The notes beneath the pieces were generated by a model. It had not been told where the DNA came from, did not search any database, and saw only the letters and a program-made list of their open reading frames with translations. Shown piece after piece: positions 50,843-59,878 of a stretch of 64,000 nt of DNA; positions within the stretch are counted from its first letter, which is position 1, and the number at the start of each line of letters is the position of its first letter. The DNA lies in NCBI RefSeq assembly GCF_000017265.1, contig NC_011144.1, positions 1,776,001 to 1,840,000 of the forward strand, written 5' to 3'. The position numbers were made by a program, and so were the translations under genes. The stretch is from Phenylobacterium zucineum HLK1. Its GTDB lineage: Bacteria; Pseudomonadota; Alphaproteobacteria; Caulobacterales; Caulobacteraceae.

Positions 50843-50901
50843 CAGGAGGTCGCGGATATAGAGCCCCCCTCGCTCCGGCGCCAGTCAGGTATGTTGCAAT
50901 C

Positions 50902-52977
50902 ATGCGGCCGGAGATTCTGTTCCCGCTGTTTGCGCCGATAACCTCCTTGAAGGGGGTGGGCCCGCGCGTGGCCCCGCTGCTGGAGAAGGTGGCGGGCCCG
51001 ATCGTGCGCGACGTGTTGTGGCTGAAGCCGCACTCGCTGATCCGCCGCACGCCCGCGGTGCTGTCGGCCGCCCGCGACGGCGAGACCATGACCTTCGAGG
51101 TGGCGATCCACGGCTATCAGGCGCCGCGGACCAAGGCCCAGCCGTGGCGGGTGCAGGTGACCGACCCCACCGGCTTCATGACCCTGGTGTTCTTCGGCCG
51201 CTACGGCGACCAGCTCGCCCAGCGCCATCCGGTGGGCGCGAGAAGGATCGTCTCGGGCAAGGTCGAGGAGAGCAGCTTCGGCCGGCAGATGGTCCATCCC
51301 GACTACATCCTGCCGCCCGAGAAGGCCGGCGAGATTCCCGAGCTCGAGGCGGTATATCCGGCGACCGAAGGCCTGCCCGCGCGCCGGGTGCGCGGCTTCG
51401 TGCTCGAGGCGCTGGAGCGCGCGCCCGAGCTGCCGGAATGGCAGGACCCGGCGTTCCTGCGCCAGGAGCAGTTCCCCGCCTGGCGCGCGGCGATGGAGCG
51501 CCTGCACAATCCGCAGAGCGAGGCCGACCTGTCGCTGCTGAGCCCGCACCGGCGACGGCTGGCCTTCGACGAGCTGCTGGCGCACCAGCTGGCCATGGCG
51601 CAGCGCAAGGCGGCGCGCCGGCGCGAGCCCGCCGCCAGGGTCGCCGCGAGCGAGACGGCCGAGAAGATCCGCGCGGACCTGCCCTTTCGGTTCACCGGAG
51701 CCCAGGAGCGCGCCCTGGCCGAGATCCGCGCCGATCTTTCCGCCGGCGAGCGGATGAGCCGGCTGGTCCAGGGGGACGTCGGCTCGGGCAAGACGGTGGT
51801 GGCGATGTGCGCCATGGCGGACGTGGCGGCCAGCGGCGGCCAGTCGGCCCTGATGGCCCCGACCGAAATCCTGGCCCGGCAGCACTACGAGACCATCTCG
51901 GGGCCCCTGGCCGCGCATGGCGTGGGAACCGTCCTGCTGACCGGCCGCGACAAGGGGGCGGCGCGCCGGGAGAAGCTGGCGGCCCTGGCCTCGGGCGAGG
52001 CCAGGGTGGCGGTGGGCACCCACGCGCTCTTTCAGGACGAGGTGGCGTTCCAGAAGCTGCAGCTGGTGGTCATCGACGAGCAGCACCGGTTCGGCGTCGC
52101 CGAGCGCCAGCGGCTGCAGGCCAAGGGCGAGGCCACCCACCTGATCGCCATGTCGGCCACGCCGATCCCGCGCACGCTGGAGCTGACCGTCTACGGCGAC
52201 CTCGACGTCAGCCGGATCGACGAAAAGCCCCCTGGCCGCACGCCGGTGGCCACCCGCGCCGCGCCGATGACCCGGGCGCACGAGGTGGAGGCCCGCCTGC
52301 GCGAGGCGGTGCAGGGCGGCGCCCAGGCGTTCTGGATCTGCCCGCTGGTCTCGGAGTCGGAGGCCACCGACCTGGCCGCCGCCGAGCGCCGGGCCGCCGA
52401 GCTGACCGAGCGCATCGGCCCCAGCGTGGGCCTGGTCCACGGCCGCCTGCCGCCCGCCGCCAAGGACGCGGTGATGGCGGAGTTCGCCGAGGGGCGGCTC
52501 TCCGTCCTCGTCGCCACCACGGTGGTCGAGGTGGGCGTCAACGTGCCCAACGCCACCATCATGGTCATCGAGCAGGCCGAGCGCTTCGGCCTGGCCCAGC
52601 TCCACCAGCTCCGGGGCCGGGTCGGGCGCGGACGGCGCGAGAGCGCCTGCGTGCTGCTGTACGACCCGCCGCTGTCGGAGACCGCGCAGCAGCGGCTGGA
52701 CATCCTGCGTCGCACCGACGACGGCTTCGTCATCGCCGAGAAGGACCTGGAGCTGCGCGGCGGCGGCGACGCCCTGGGCCTGCGCCAGTCCGGCTTCCCG
52801 GACTACGCCTTCGCCGACCCCATCGCCCACCGCGACCTGATCGCCGCCGCCGGCGACGACGCGCGGCTCATCGTGATGCGCGACCCCGAGCTCGCCGGCG
52901 AGCGCGGCAAGGCCCTGCAGGTGCTGCAGGAGCTGTTCGACTGGAAGGCGAACCTCGGGCTGAGGGACGCCGGCTAG
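50902..52977 (+). CDS. recG: ATP-dependent DNA helicase RecG
   Basis: A 691-residue helicase that remodels stalled replication forks and recombination intermediates. The N-terminal wedge/OB domain (about 1-260) includes PWRVQVTDPTGFMTLVFF; the motor has GDVGSGKT (K297), DEQHRFGVAERQ and SATPIPRTLELT, plus HQLRGRVGRG in the C-terminal helicase domain. ATG 50902 is the start; the upstream open frame is antisense of sdhE. The TAG stop interlocks with the opposing oxidoreductase stop. Confidence 0.96.
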   Translation: MRPEILFPLFAPITSLKGVGPRVAPLLEKVAGPIVRDVLWLKPHSLIRRTPAVLSAARDGETMTFEVAIHGYQAPRTKAQPWRVQVTDPTGFMTLVFFGRYGDQLAQRHPVGARRIVSGKVEESSFGRQMVHPDYILPPEKAGEIPELEAVYPATEGLPARRVRGFVLEALERAPELPEWQDPAFLRQEQFPAWRAAMERLHNPQSEADLSLLSPHRRRLAFDELLAHQLAMAQRKAARRREPAARVAASETAEKIRADLPFRFTGAQERALAEIRADLSAGERMSRLVQGDVGSGKTVVAMCAMADVAASGGQSALMAPTEILARQHYETISGPLAAHGVGTVLLTGRDKGAARREKLAALASGEARVAVGTHALFQDEVAFQKLQLVVIDEQHRFGVAERQRLQAKGEATHLIAMSATPIPRTLELTVYGDLDVSRIDEKPPGRTPVATRAAPMTRAHEVEARLREAVQGGAQAFWICPLVSESEATDLAAAERRAAELTERIGPSVGLVHGRLPPAAKDAVMAEFAEGRLSVLVATTVVEVGVNVPNATIMVIEQAERFGLAQLHQLRGRVGRGRRESACVLLYDPPLSETAQQRLDILRRTDDGFVIAEKDLELRGGGDALGLRQSGFPDYAFADPIAHRDLIAAAGDDARLIVMRDPELAGERGKALQVLQELFDWKANLGLRDAG

Positions 52978-53972
52978 ACCCGCACCATCCGCTTGCCGCG
53001 GTTCTCGCCGTGGAGCAGGCCGACGAGCGCCTGGGGCAGGTTCTCGAAGCCGTCGATGACGTCCTCCTGCACCTTGAGCTTTCCGGCGCCGACCCAGGCC
53101 TGCAGGTCGGCGAGCGCCGCCTCGCGCCGGTCGTCGAAGTCCGAGACGATGAAGCCGCGCAGGGTCAGGCGCTTGGTGACGATCAGCCCCGGCACGCCGC
53201 GGGGGCCGTGGCGCGGCGCCTCGCCGTCGTACTGCGAGACGGCGCCGCAGCAGGCGATCCGGCCGAAGGTCTTCATGCCGAACAGGCAGGCCTCGAAGAC
53301 CTCGCCGCCGACGTTGTCGAAGTAGACGTCGATCCCCTCGCCCACGGCCTCGCGGAGCTGGCGCTTGAAGTCGGCGGCCTTGTAGTCGACGGCGGCGTCG
53401 AACCCGAGCTCGTCGGTCAGCCAGCGGCCCTTCTCGGCCCCCCCGGCGATCCCGATCACCCGGCAGCCCTGGATCCGGGCGATCTGGCCGACGATCGAGC
53501 CCACCGAGCCCGCGGCGGCGGACACCACGACCGTCTCGCCCGCCTGGGGGCGGCCGCATTCCAGCAGGCCGAAGTAGGCGGTCAGGCCCGCGACGCCGTA
53601 GACGCTGAGCAGGTGGGTCATCGGCTCCAGTTTCGGCAGCTTCGACAGGCGCCGGGCCGGGAGGGCGGCGTAGTCCTGCCAGCCGGTGTCGGCGAACACG
53701 AGGTCGCCCGGCGCCAGCTCGGGGGCGTTGGACTCCACCACCTCGGCCAGGGCGCCGCCGGCCATGACGTCGCCCGCGGCCAGGGCCGAGCGGTAGGTCG
53801 CGCCCTGCATCCAGGCCCGGTTCGCCGCATCCAGCGAGACGTAGCGCGTGCGGACGACGACCTCTCCCGGCCCGGCCGTCGGGCGTTCGCCCTCCACCAG
53901 CCGGAAATGGGCGGGGGTCAGGTGGCCCTGGGGCAGCTCGGCGAGGACGAACTGGCGGTTGGTCTCGGACAT
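52974..53972 (-). CDS. NADP-dependent oxidoreductase (zinc-independent MDR family)
   Basis: A 332-residue medium-chain dehydrogenase/reductase of the leukotriene B4 dehydrogenase/curcumin reductase-like group. Features are VRTRYVSLDAANRAWMQGATYR, GGALAEVVES, the nucleotide-binding VSAAAGSVGSIVGQIARIQGCRVIGIAGG and YFDNVGGEVFEACL. No catalytic zinc ligands are present, as expected. It reduces activated double bonds of unknown substrates. It is convergent with recG and its stop shares CTAG with it. Confidence 0.88.
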   Translation of the reverse strand: MSETNRQFVLAELPQGHLTPAHFRLVEGERPTAGPGEVVVRTRYVSLDAANRAWMQGATYRSALAAGDVMAGGALAEVVESNAPELAPGDLVFADTGWQDYAALPARRLSKLPKLEPMTHLLSVYGVAGLTAYFGLLECGRPQAGETVVVSAAAGSVGSIVGQIARIQGCRVIGIAGGAEKGRWLTDELGFDAAVDYKAADFKRQLREAVGEGIDVYFDNVGGEVFEACLFGMKTFGRIACCGAVSQYDGEAPRHGPRGVPGLIVTKRLTLRGFIVSDFDDRREAALADLQAWVGAGKLKVQEDVIDGFENLPQALVGLLHGENRGKRMVRV

Positions 53973-53995
53973 GGCGGCGTCTCCTGTGTCGGGGG

Positions 53996-55084
53996 CTAGC
54001 GCGCCTGGAAGGCGGCGAGCCGGGCCTGGGCGTCGGCTTCGAGGTCGGCGTAGAAGAGGTTGAAGCCGGGGGCCTTGCGCCGGTCGGCCCACGAGCCGGT
54101 CTTGCGCAGGGCCGAGGATTTCGGCCGGCTCACGTGCAGCACGCCCTGCCGGCATTGCGCGGCCACCTGGCGCGCCAGGAAGGCCGGCCGGGCGCCCCAC
54201 TCCAGGCCGGTGGCGTTGGCCGCTCCAAGGTGCAGCCGCGCCGGGGCCGGCGCGTCCGTGGTCGACCCCAGCACCGGGTTGAAGCAGAGCGCCGGCCGCG
54301 GCGTCAGGTTCTCGAGCTCCCCGCGGCCGTTCCAGACGAGCGCCCGGTCGAGCTTGCGCTTGGCGGCGTCGAACTCGCCCTCGTCCACCCTGGCCCAGGC
54401 GGCGAGGCAGCCGGCCTGGCGCCGCTCGGTGCAGGGCGGCAGCGGCGGGCTGTCGGCGGGGACCACGGTGTCCACCAGATAGGCGGCGACCAGCCTGGCG
54501 CGCAGCGCGGGATCGCGGGCCACCTCCTGCTCCAGCAGGCGAAGCCCCAGCGTGCCGCCCTGCTCCACCCCGACGACGAGGAACGGCCGGCCCCGGTTGT
54601 CGCGCTGGAGGTAGGTGCGGAACGCCTCCTGCACGTCGGCGTAGGCGAAGCGGCGCGCCTCACGGGCGTCCTCGCGCAGCGTCAGCAGGGAGTAGAGGCT
54701 GGCCTGGCGGTACTTCGGCGCAAAGATCCGGCCCACCCCGACGAAGGGCCCGACATAGTTCGGCGCCATGGTCTCGCGGAACTCCTCGAGCGCCTCGGGA
54801 TCGTCGATCGGCGCGTTCCAGTGGCGCCCGCCCTCGTAGGTCGTCGGAGCGATGAAGAAGACGTCCGCCGGGCGATCGGTCTCGTCGCGGGGCAGCAGGG
54901 CCCAGGCCGCGGGCGCGGCGTAGTCGGGCGCCGGCGGCGGCTCGTAGGTCTGGAACGGCACCTTGGGGTCGAGCGTGGTCCGCACCAGGTCGCCCCAGTA
55001 GAAGCCCACCGCCGCGCCCACCAGCAGGATCAGGCCCAGGAGGGCCGCGGTCAGCCAGCGGCGCGAGCGCGGACCTGCGGACAT
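53996..55084 (-). CDS. DUF3089 family protein with altered nucleophile
   Basis: A 362-residue protein with an N-terminal membrane anchor (about residues 10-30) and a DUF3089 alpha/beta-hydrolase-like domain (about 45-355). Family features are DVFFIAPTTYEGGRHWNAP and LVAAYLVDTVVP. The nucleophile elbow, usually GHSQG, reads GVEQG here with E174 in place of serine (FLVVGVEQGGTLGLRLL), so a conventional serine hydrolase activity is unlikely. It starts 3 bases after the hldD stop and may be translated with the lipopolysaccharide genes. Function unknown. Confidence 0.85.
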   Translation of the reverse strand: MSAGPRSRRWLTAALLGLILLVGAAVGFYWGDLVRTTLDPKVPFQTYEPPPAPDYAAPAAWALLPRDETDRPADVFFIAPTTYEGGRHWNAPIDDPEALEEFRETMAPNYVGPFVGVGRIFAPKYRQASLYSLLTLREDAREARRFAYADVQEAFRTYLQRDNRGRPFLVVGVEQGGTLGLRLLEQEVARDPALRARLVAAYLVDTVVPADSPPLPPCTERRQAGCLAAWARVDEGEFDAAKRKLDRALVWNGRGELENLTPRPALCFNPVLGSTTDAPAPARLHLGAANATGLEWGARPAFLARQVAAQCRQGVLHVSRPKSSALRKTGSWADRRKAPGFNLFYADLEADAQARLAAFQAR

Positions 55085-55087
55085 CGC

Positions 55088-56089
55088 CTAGCGGTAGGGA
55101 TCGGGCTGGCTGAGGTAATTGCCGACATAGTCGCCGATCCCCTCCTCCAGCGGCGTCATGGCGGCCGGGTAGCCGGCCTCGAACAGCCGGTCCATCTGCG
55201 CCTGGGTGAAGTACTGGTACTTGTCGCGGATGGCGGGCGGCATGGGCGTGTATTCGATCTGGGCGTTCTTGCCCGCCGCCTCGAAGACGTTGCGCGCCAT
55301 CTCCTCGAAGGTCCGCGCCTGGCCCGAGCCCAGGTTGAAGACCCCGCTCACCTGCGGGCTGTCCAGCAGCCAGCGGGTCACGTCGGCGGCGTCGCGGACG
55401 TAGACGAAGTCGCGCTTCTGGCCCCCGTCCGGCACGTCGGGCCGGTAGCTCTTGAAGAGCTGCACCGCGTGGCCCTCGCGCACCTGCGGCCAGATCTGCG
55501 CCGCCACGGACTTCATCGAGTGCTTGTGCTCCTCGTTGGGCCCGTAGACGTTGAAGAACTTCAGCCCCACCCACTGCGGCGGGGCGTAGTCGCGGCCCGC
55601 CTGGCGCACGGCGAAGAGGTCGAACAGCGCCTTCGACCAGCCGTAGGTGTTGAGCGGTCGCAGCCGGGCCAGCGCCTCGTAGTCGTTGTCGTCCGAGAAG
55701 CCGTGCTCGCCCGCCCCGTAGGTGGCCGCCGACGAGGCGTAGACGAACCGGCGCTGCCGGTCGGCGCACCAGCGGAACAGGTCGCGGCTGAGGGTGAAGT
55801 TCGAGTGGACGATCTTGTCCGCGTCGGGCTCGGTCGTGGAGGAGACCGCGGCCATGTGGACGACCATCTCCACGTCGCGCCAGCGCTTCTCCAGCCAGTC
55901 GAACATGTCCTCGGGCGCGACGAAGTCGCCGATCGGGTGCTTGGCGATGTTGCGCCACTTGCCGAGCTCGGCCTCACGCAGCCGGTCGCAGACGACGACG
56001 TCCAGGCTGCGGTCCTCGGCCAGCTTGGCGGCGATGTTCGAGCCGATGAAGCCCGCGCCGCCGGTCACGAAGACGATCTTGCGGGTCAT
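55088..56089 (-). CDS. hldD: ADP-L-glycero-D-manno-heptose 6-epimerase
   Basis: A 333-residue extended SDR-family epimerase, the last step in making ADP-L,D-heptose for lipopolysaccharide inner core. The NADP motif TGGAGFIGSN is at residues 9-18; the active site uses SSAATYG and YGWSK; the family-specific NEEHKHSMKSVA is clear. It shares ATGA with the stop of hldE, giving coupled translation. The in-frame part upstream is the antisense or off-frame part of hldE and not coding. Confidence 0.92.
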   Translation of the reverse strand: MTRKIVFVTGGAGFIGSNIAAKLAEDRSLDVVVCDRLREAELGKWRNIAKHPIGDFVAPEDMFDWLEKRWRDVEMVVHMAAVSSTTEPDADKIVHSNFTLSRDLFRWCADRQRRFVYASSAATYGAGEHGFSDDNDYEALARLRPLNTYGWSKALFDLFAVRQAGRDYAPPQWVGLKFFNVYGPNEEHKHSMKSVAAQIWPQVREGHAVQLFKSYRPDVPDGGQKRDFVYVRDAADVTRWLLDSPQVSGVFNLGSGQARTFEEMARNVFEAAGKNAQIEYTPMPPAIRDKYQYFTQAQMDRLFEAGYPAAMTPLEEGIGDYVGNYLSQPDPYR

Positions 56090-57555
56090 GCCTTCTCTTT
56101 CTTCATCCGGGCGATGGCCGCGGTGGTGGAATAGCCGTCCACCAAGCTGGCGAGCTTCACCTCGCCGCCCCAGGACCGGACCTGCTCGGCGCCCACCACC
56201 TGGTCCTCGGAATAGTCGGCGCCCTTGACCAGCACGTCGGGCCGGGCGGCCTCGATCAGCTTCAGCGGCGTCAGCTCCTCGAACGGCGCGACGAGATCCA
56301 CGCTCTGCAGCCCGGCCAGCACCAGGGCGCGGCTCTCCAGGTCGTTCACCGGCCGCCCCTCGCCCTTCAGGGCGCGGACGGACTCGTCGGAATTCAGGCC
56401 CACGATCAGCCGGTCGCACCAGGCCTTGGCCTGGGAAAGGTAGGCCACGTGGCCGCGGTGCAGGATGTCGAAGCAGCCGTTGGTGAAGCCCACCCGCAGG
56501 CCCTGGGCGCGCCAGCGGGCAACCTCCTCGACCATGCGCTGCGGCGTGGCGACCTTGGCCTCGGCCGGCGCCATGTGGGCGGTCAGGACGGCCTCCACCA
56601 GCTCCTCGGGCGAGACCGTCGCGGTGCCCGCCTTGCCCACCGCGACGCCGGAGGCGAGCTGGGCGAAGGCGATGGCGTCCTCCAGCCCCGCGCCGCCGGC
56701 CAGGGCCAAGCCGAGGGCCGCCAGGGCCGTGTCCCCCGCCCCCGAGGCGTCGAACACCTCGCGCGCCACGGTCGGGAAGTGGCGCACCGGCCAGCCGCGC
56801 AGGCCGAGGGAGGCGCCCTTGCCCGAGCGGGTGACCAGAACGCCCCGCGCCGACCACAGCTCGAGCGCGCGGGCGAGCGCGGCCTCCACCTCGGCGTCGG
56901 TGTCGGTCGGCATGTCGGTGGCGTAGGCCAGCTCGGAGGCGTTCGGTTTGACGAGGTCGATCTCGCCGTAGCGGGCGAACGAGCGGGCCTTGGAGTCCAC
57001 CACCACCTTGGCGCCGGTCTCGGCGGCGGCCTCGCGGCAGGCGGCGATGACGGCGTCGGTCACCACGCCCTTGCCGTAGTCGGACAGCAGGATCACGCCG
57101 GCGCCCCGGGCGGCGTCTCGGATGGTGCGCACGAGCCGCTGCTCGCACTCGCCCTCGACCGGCCGGCTCTCCTCGAGGTCCACGCGCAGGAGCTGCTGGC
57201 CGCCCGAGACAAAGCGGGTCTTCAGGGTGGTCGGCCGGGAGGGATCGGTGACGAGATAGCCCTCGATGGCCGGCTCCTCGCCGACCAGGCGGGAGGCTTC
57301 ATGGCCCTCGGCGTCGCCGCCGACGAGCCCCACCAGGGCGACCGAGCCGCCCAGGGCGGCGACGTTGCGCGCCACGTTGCCGGCGGCGCCCAGCATCATG
57401 ATCTCGCGGCTGCGGGCGAGCACCGGGATGGGCGCCTCGGGCGAGACGCGGCTGACCGAGCCGTAGACGAAACGGTCCACCATCAGGTCGCCCACGCAGG
57501 CGACGCGCTTGCCCGGGACCTCGCTGAGGAGGTGCTGGAGTGCGGCCAGATCCAT
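56086..57555 (-). CDS. hldE: Bifunctional heptose-7-phosphate kinase/heptose-1-phosphate adenylyltransferase
   Basis: A 489-residue two-domain enzyme of ADP-heptose synthesis. The N-terminal PfkB-type kinase (about 1-325) has GDLMVDRFVYGSVSRVSPEAPIPV and the catalytic DASGAGDTA (about 288-296). The C-terminal nucleotidyltransferase (about 350-489) has FTNGCFDILHRGH (H366, H369) and VKGADYSEDQ. The ATG at 57555 is the start. It is followed by hldD and preceded by kdsA on the same strand, so the three form a lipopolysaccharide core unit. Confidence 0.95.
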   Translation of the reverse strand: MDLAALQHLLSEVPGKRVACVGDLMVDRFVYGSVSRVSPEAPIPVLARSREIMMLGAAGNVARNVAALGGSVALVGLVGGDAEGHEASRLVGEEPAIEGYLVTDPSRPTTLKTRFVSGGQQLLRVDLEESRPVEGECEQRLVRTIRDAARGAGVILLSDYGKGVVTDAVIAACREAAAETGAKVVVDSKARSFARYGEIDLVKPNASELAYATDMPTDTDAEVEAALARALELWSARGVLVTRSGKGASLGLRGWPVRHFPTVAREVFDASGAGDTALAALGLALAGGAGLEDAIAFAQLASGVAVGKAGTATVSPEELVEAVLTAHMAPAEAKVATPQRMVEEVARWRAQGLRVGFTNGCFDILHRGHVAYLSQAKAWCDRLIVGLNSDESVRALKGEGRPVNDLESRALVLAGLQSVDLVAPFEELTPLKLIEAARPDVLVKGADYSEDQVVGAEQVRSWGGEVKLASLVDGYSTTAAIARMKKEKA

Positions 57556-57589
57556 GGGGCTCAGGGTGTGCGGCGCGTTGGCGGGCCGG

Positions 57590-58447
57590 TCAAGCCGCGC
57601 GGGCGACCTCGTGCAGCGCCTTGAGCTGGCGCAGCAGCGGCTCGGCGCCGTCCAGCGGCAGGCAGCTTGGCCCGTCGCAGAGCGCCTTGTCGGGGTCGGG
57701 ATGGAACTCCAGGAACACCCCGTCGGCCCCGGAGACGACGGCGGCCCTGGCGATCACCGCCACGCCCTCGCGCCGTCCGCCCGTCGAGGCGCCGCCGGTG
57801 CGCGGGTCGGCGCCGGGGAGTTGGACCGCGTGGGTGGCGTCGATGGTCACGGGGCAGCCCAGCTTCTTCATCTCGCCGATGCCGAGCATGTCGACGACCA
57901 GGTTGTTGTAGCCGAAGGACGAGCCGCGCTCGCAAAGGACGGTGATTTCGGCGCCGCCCGTGGCCTCCTTCACCTTGGAGACGATGTTCTTGGCGTCCCA
58001 GGGCGCCAGGAACTGGCCCTTCTTGACGTGCAGCAGGCCGCCGGCGGCGTGGATGGCCCGCGCGGAGGCGACGACGAGGTCCGTCTGACGGCACAGGAAG
58101 GCGGGGATCTGCAGCAGGTCCACCACCTCGGCCAGTGGGCCGGCCTGGCCGGGCTCGTGGATGTCGGTGGCGATCGGCACGCCCACCTGGTCCTTCACCG
58201 CCTTCAGCATCGCGAGCCCCGCCTCCAGGCCAGGGCCGCGGTAGCTGCTGATCGACGAGCGGTTCGCCTTGTCGAAGCTGGCCTTGAACACGAACGGCAG
58301 CTGGAGCCGCTCGCACGCCGCCTTCAGGTGGCGGGCCGTGGCCAGGGCCAGCGCCTCGTCCTCCAGCACGTTGAGCCCGGCGATCACCACCAGCGGCTGG
58401 CCGTCGCCGATGGCGAGGTTCCAGCGATCGAGCTTCAGGACGGCCAT
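57590..58447 (-). CDS. kdsA: 3-deoxy-8-phosphooctulonate synthase (KDO-8-phosphate synthase)
   Basis: A 285-residue TIM-barrel enzyme that joins phosphoenolpyruvate and arabinose-5-phosphate in Kdo synthesis for lipid A-linked core. Signatures are VFKASFDKANRSS, TDIHEPGQA, GLLHVKKGQFL and GADGVFLEFHPDP. Asn26 (GLNVLE) stands where metal-dependent forms have cysteine, so this is the metal-independent class. It ends 34 bases from the hldE start; the start is 170 bases from the divergent cfa gene. Confidence 0.95.
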   Translation of the reverse strand: MAVLKLDRWNLAIGDGQPLVVIAGLNVLEDEALALATARHLKAACERLQLPFVFKASFDKANRSSISSYRGPGLEAGLAMLKAVKDQVGVPIATDIHEPGQAGPLAEVVDLLQIPAFLCRQTDLVVASARAIHAAGGLLHVKKGQFLAPWDAKNIVSKVKEATGGAEITVLCERGSSFGYNNLVVDMLGIGEMKKLGCPVTIDATHAVQLPGADPRTGGASTGGRREGVAVIARAAVVSGADGVFLEFHPDPDKALCDGPSCLPLDGAEPLLRQLKALHEVARAA

Positions 58448-58556
58448 GGGGCTCCTCTCGTCTGCGGCGGCCTAAGTGCGGCGCCGCGCCCCCGATCTCA
58501 AGTCCCGGATCGCGCTCCCGCGGCATCCGCCGGCCAGCCGCGGCCGTAGTTGAGCT

Positions 58557-58579
58557 CGCCGGCGATTCGCACGCCGGCG
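58557..58579. repeat. Repeated CGCCGGCG palindromes before cfa
   Basis: The palindrome CGCCGGCG occurs at 58557-58564 and 58572-58579, 7 bases apart, in the 173-base gap between divergent kdsA and cfa. Each copy is self-complementary and the pair forms both a direct and an inverted repeat. It could be an operator or just a G+C-rich chance. Confidence 0.3.
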
Positions 58580-58620
58580 AAGATCGGTGTTATCGTTGTC
58601 TGGCTTAGGGGGAAGCGAGC

Positions 58621-59832
58621 ATGGGCCTGGATCACAAGATCGCGGAGCTCGCCGGCGCGCCAGCGGCCTTCAGAGCCGCCGCCAGGATCATCGCGCGCAA
58701 CTGGCAGGCGGGCGTCCTCACCTTCGTGCTGCCGGACGGGCGCGAGTTCCGGCTGCAGGGCGATGCGCCCGGCCGCGACGGCCGCCTGGTGGTCCGCGAC
58801 TATCGCTTCATGAAACGGGTGCTGGCCTCGGGCGACATCGGCTTCGCCGAAGGCTACATGGCCGGCGAGTGGGACACGCCCGACCTTTCGGCGCTGCTGG
58901 AGGTCCTGGCGCTGAACTTCAACAACATCGACCAAGTGGCCACGGGCAATCCGGTGATGTCCTTCGTCCACTTCGTCGGCCACCTGCTGCGCGGCAACAC
59001 GCGAGCGGGCTCGCGGCGGAACATCCACGCCCACTACGACCTCGGGAACGCCTTCTATTCGCGCTGGCTGGACCCCACCATGACCTACTCGTCGGCTCGC
59101 TTCGAGAAGCCCGGCGAGCCGCTGTCCGAGGCCCAGCGGCGCAAGTACCGCACCCTCGCCGAGAGCATGGGGCTGAAGCCCGACCACCACGTGCTGGAGA
59201 TCGGCTGCGGCTGGGGCGGCTTCGCCGAGTACGCCGCCCGCGAGGTGGGCGCGAAGGTCACCGGCATCACCATTTCCGAGGAGCAGTACAGGTTCGCGAG
59301 TCGGCGGATGTTCGAGCAGGGGCTGAACGAGCGGGCCGAGATCCGGCTGGTGGACTACCGCGACGTCGAGGGCCGGTTCGACCGGGTCGCCTCCATCGAG
59401 ATGTTCGAGGCGGTGGGCGAGCGCTACTGGCCCACCTACTTCGGGAAGATCCGCGAGAGCCTCGCCCCCGGCGGCCGGGCCGGCCTGCAGATCATCACCA
59501 TCCGGGACGAACTGTTCGACCACTACCGGCGGCGGGCCGACTTCATCCAGAAGTACATCTTCCCGGGCGGCATGCTGCCTTCGGAGGCGCGGCTGAAGGC
59601 CGAGACCGAGAAGGCGGGGCTCTCCTGGGCCGGCGTCTCGCGCTTCGGCCAGAACTACGCCGACACCCTGGCCGAGTGGGCCCGGCGCTTCGAGGGGGCC
59701 TGGGACGACATCCGCCGGCTGGGCTTCGACGAGCGGTTCCGCAAGCTCTGGCGCTTCTATCTCAGCTACTGCGAGGCCGGCTTCCGCACCGCGCGGACCG
59801 ACGTCGTTCAGCTCAGCTTGGCGCGGACTTAG
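58621..59832 (+). CDS. cfa: Cyclopropane-fatty-acyl-phospholipid synthase
   Basis: A 403-residue SAM-dependent enzyme that methylates double bonds of membrane phospholipids to make cyclopropane rings, typically in stationary phase or acid stress. Features are GDIGFAEGYMAGEWDTPDL, HAHYDLGNAFYSRWLD, the SAM motif VLEIGCGWGGFAEYAA (about 190-205), FDRVASIEMFEAVGE and QKYIFPGGMLPS. The C-terminus ends FYLSYCEAGFRT, as in full-length synthases. GGGGGAAG lies before the ATG. cysK follows after 46 bases. Confidence 0.95.
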   Translation: MGLDHKIAELAGAPAAFRAAARIIARNWQAGVLTFVLPDGREFRLQGDAPGRDGRLVVRDYRFMKRVLASGDIGFAEGYMAGEWDTPDLSALLEVLALNFNNIDQVATGNPVMSFVHFVGHLLRGNTRAGSRRNIHAHYDLGNAFYSRWLDPTMTYSSARFEKPGEPLSEAQRRKYRTLAESMGLKPDHHVLEIGCGWGGFAEYAAREVGAKVTGITISEEQYRFASRRMFEQGLNERAEIRLVDYRDVEGRFDRVASIEMFEAVGERYWPTYFGKIRESLAPGGRAGLQIITIRDELFDHYRRRADFIQKYIFPGGMLPSEARLKAETEKAGLSWAGVSRFGQNYADTLAEWARRFEGAWDDIRRLGFDERFRKLWRFYLSYCEAGFRTARTDVVQLSLART

Positions 59833-59878
59833 AAATCCGCCCCTGTCGCAACCGGCCCGGCTTGCCTAATTAGCGACC

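Noticed and set aside
55088..57148. A 686-residue minus-strand frame that seems to join another protein to hldD.
   Set aside because: The first half is the off-frame reading of hldE. hldD starts at 56089 with its Rossmann motif.
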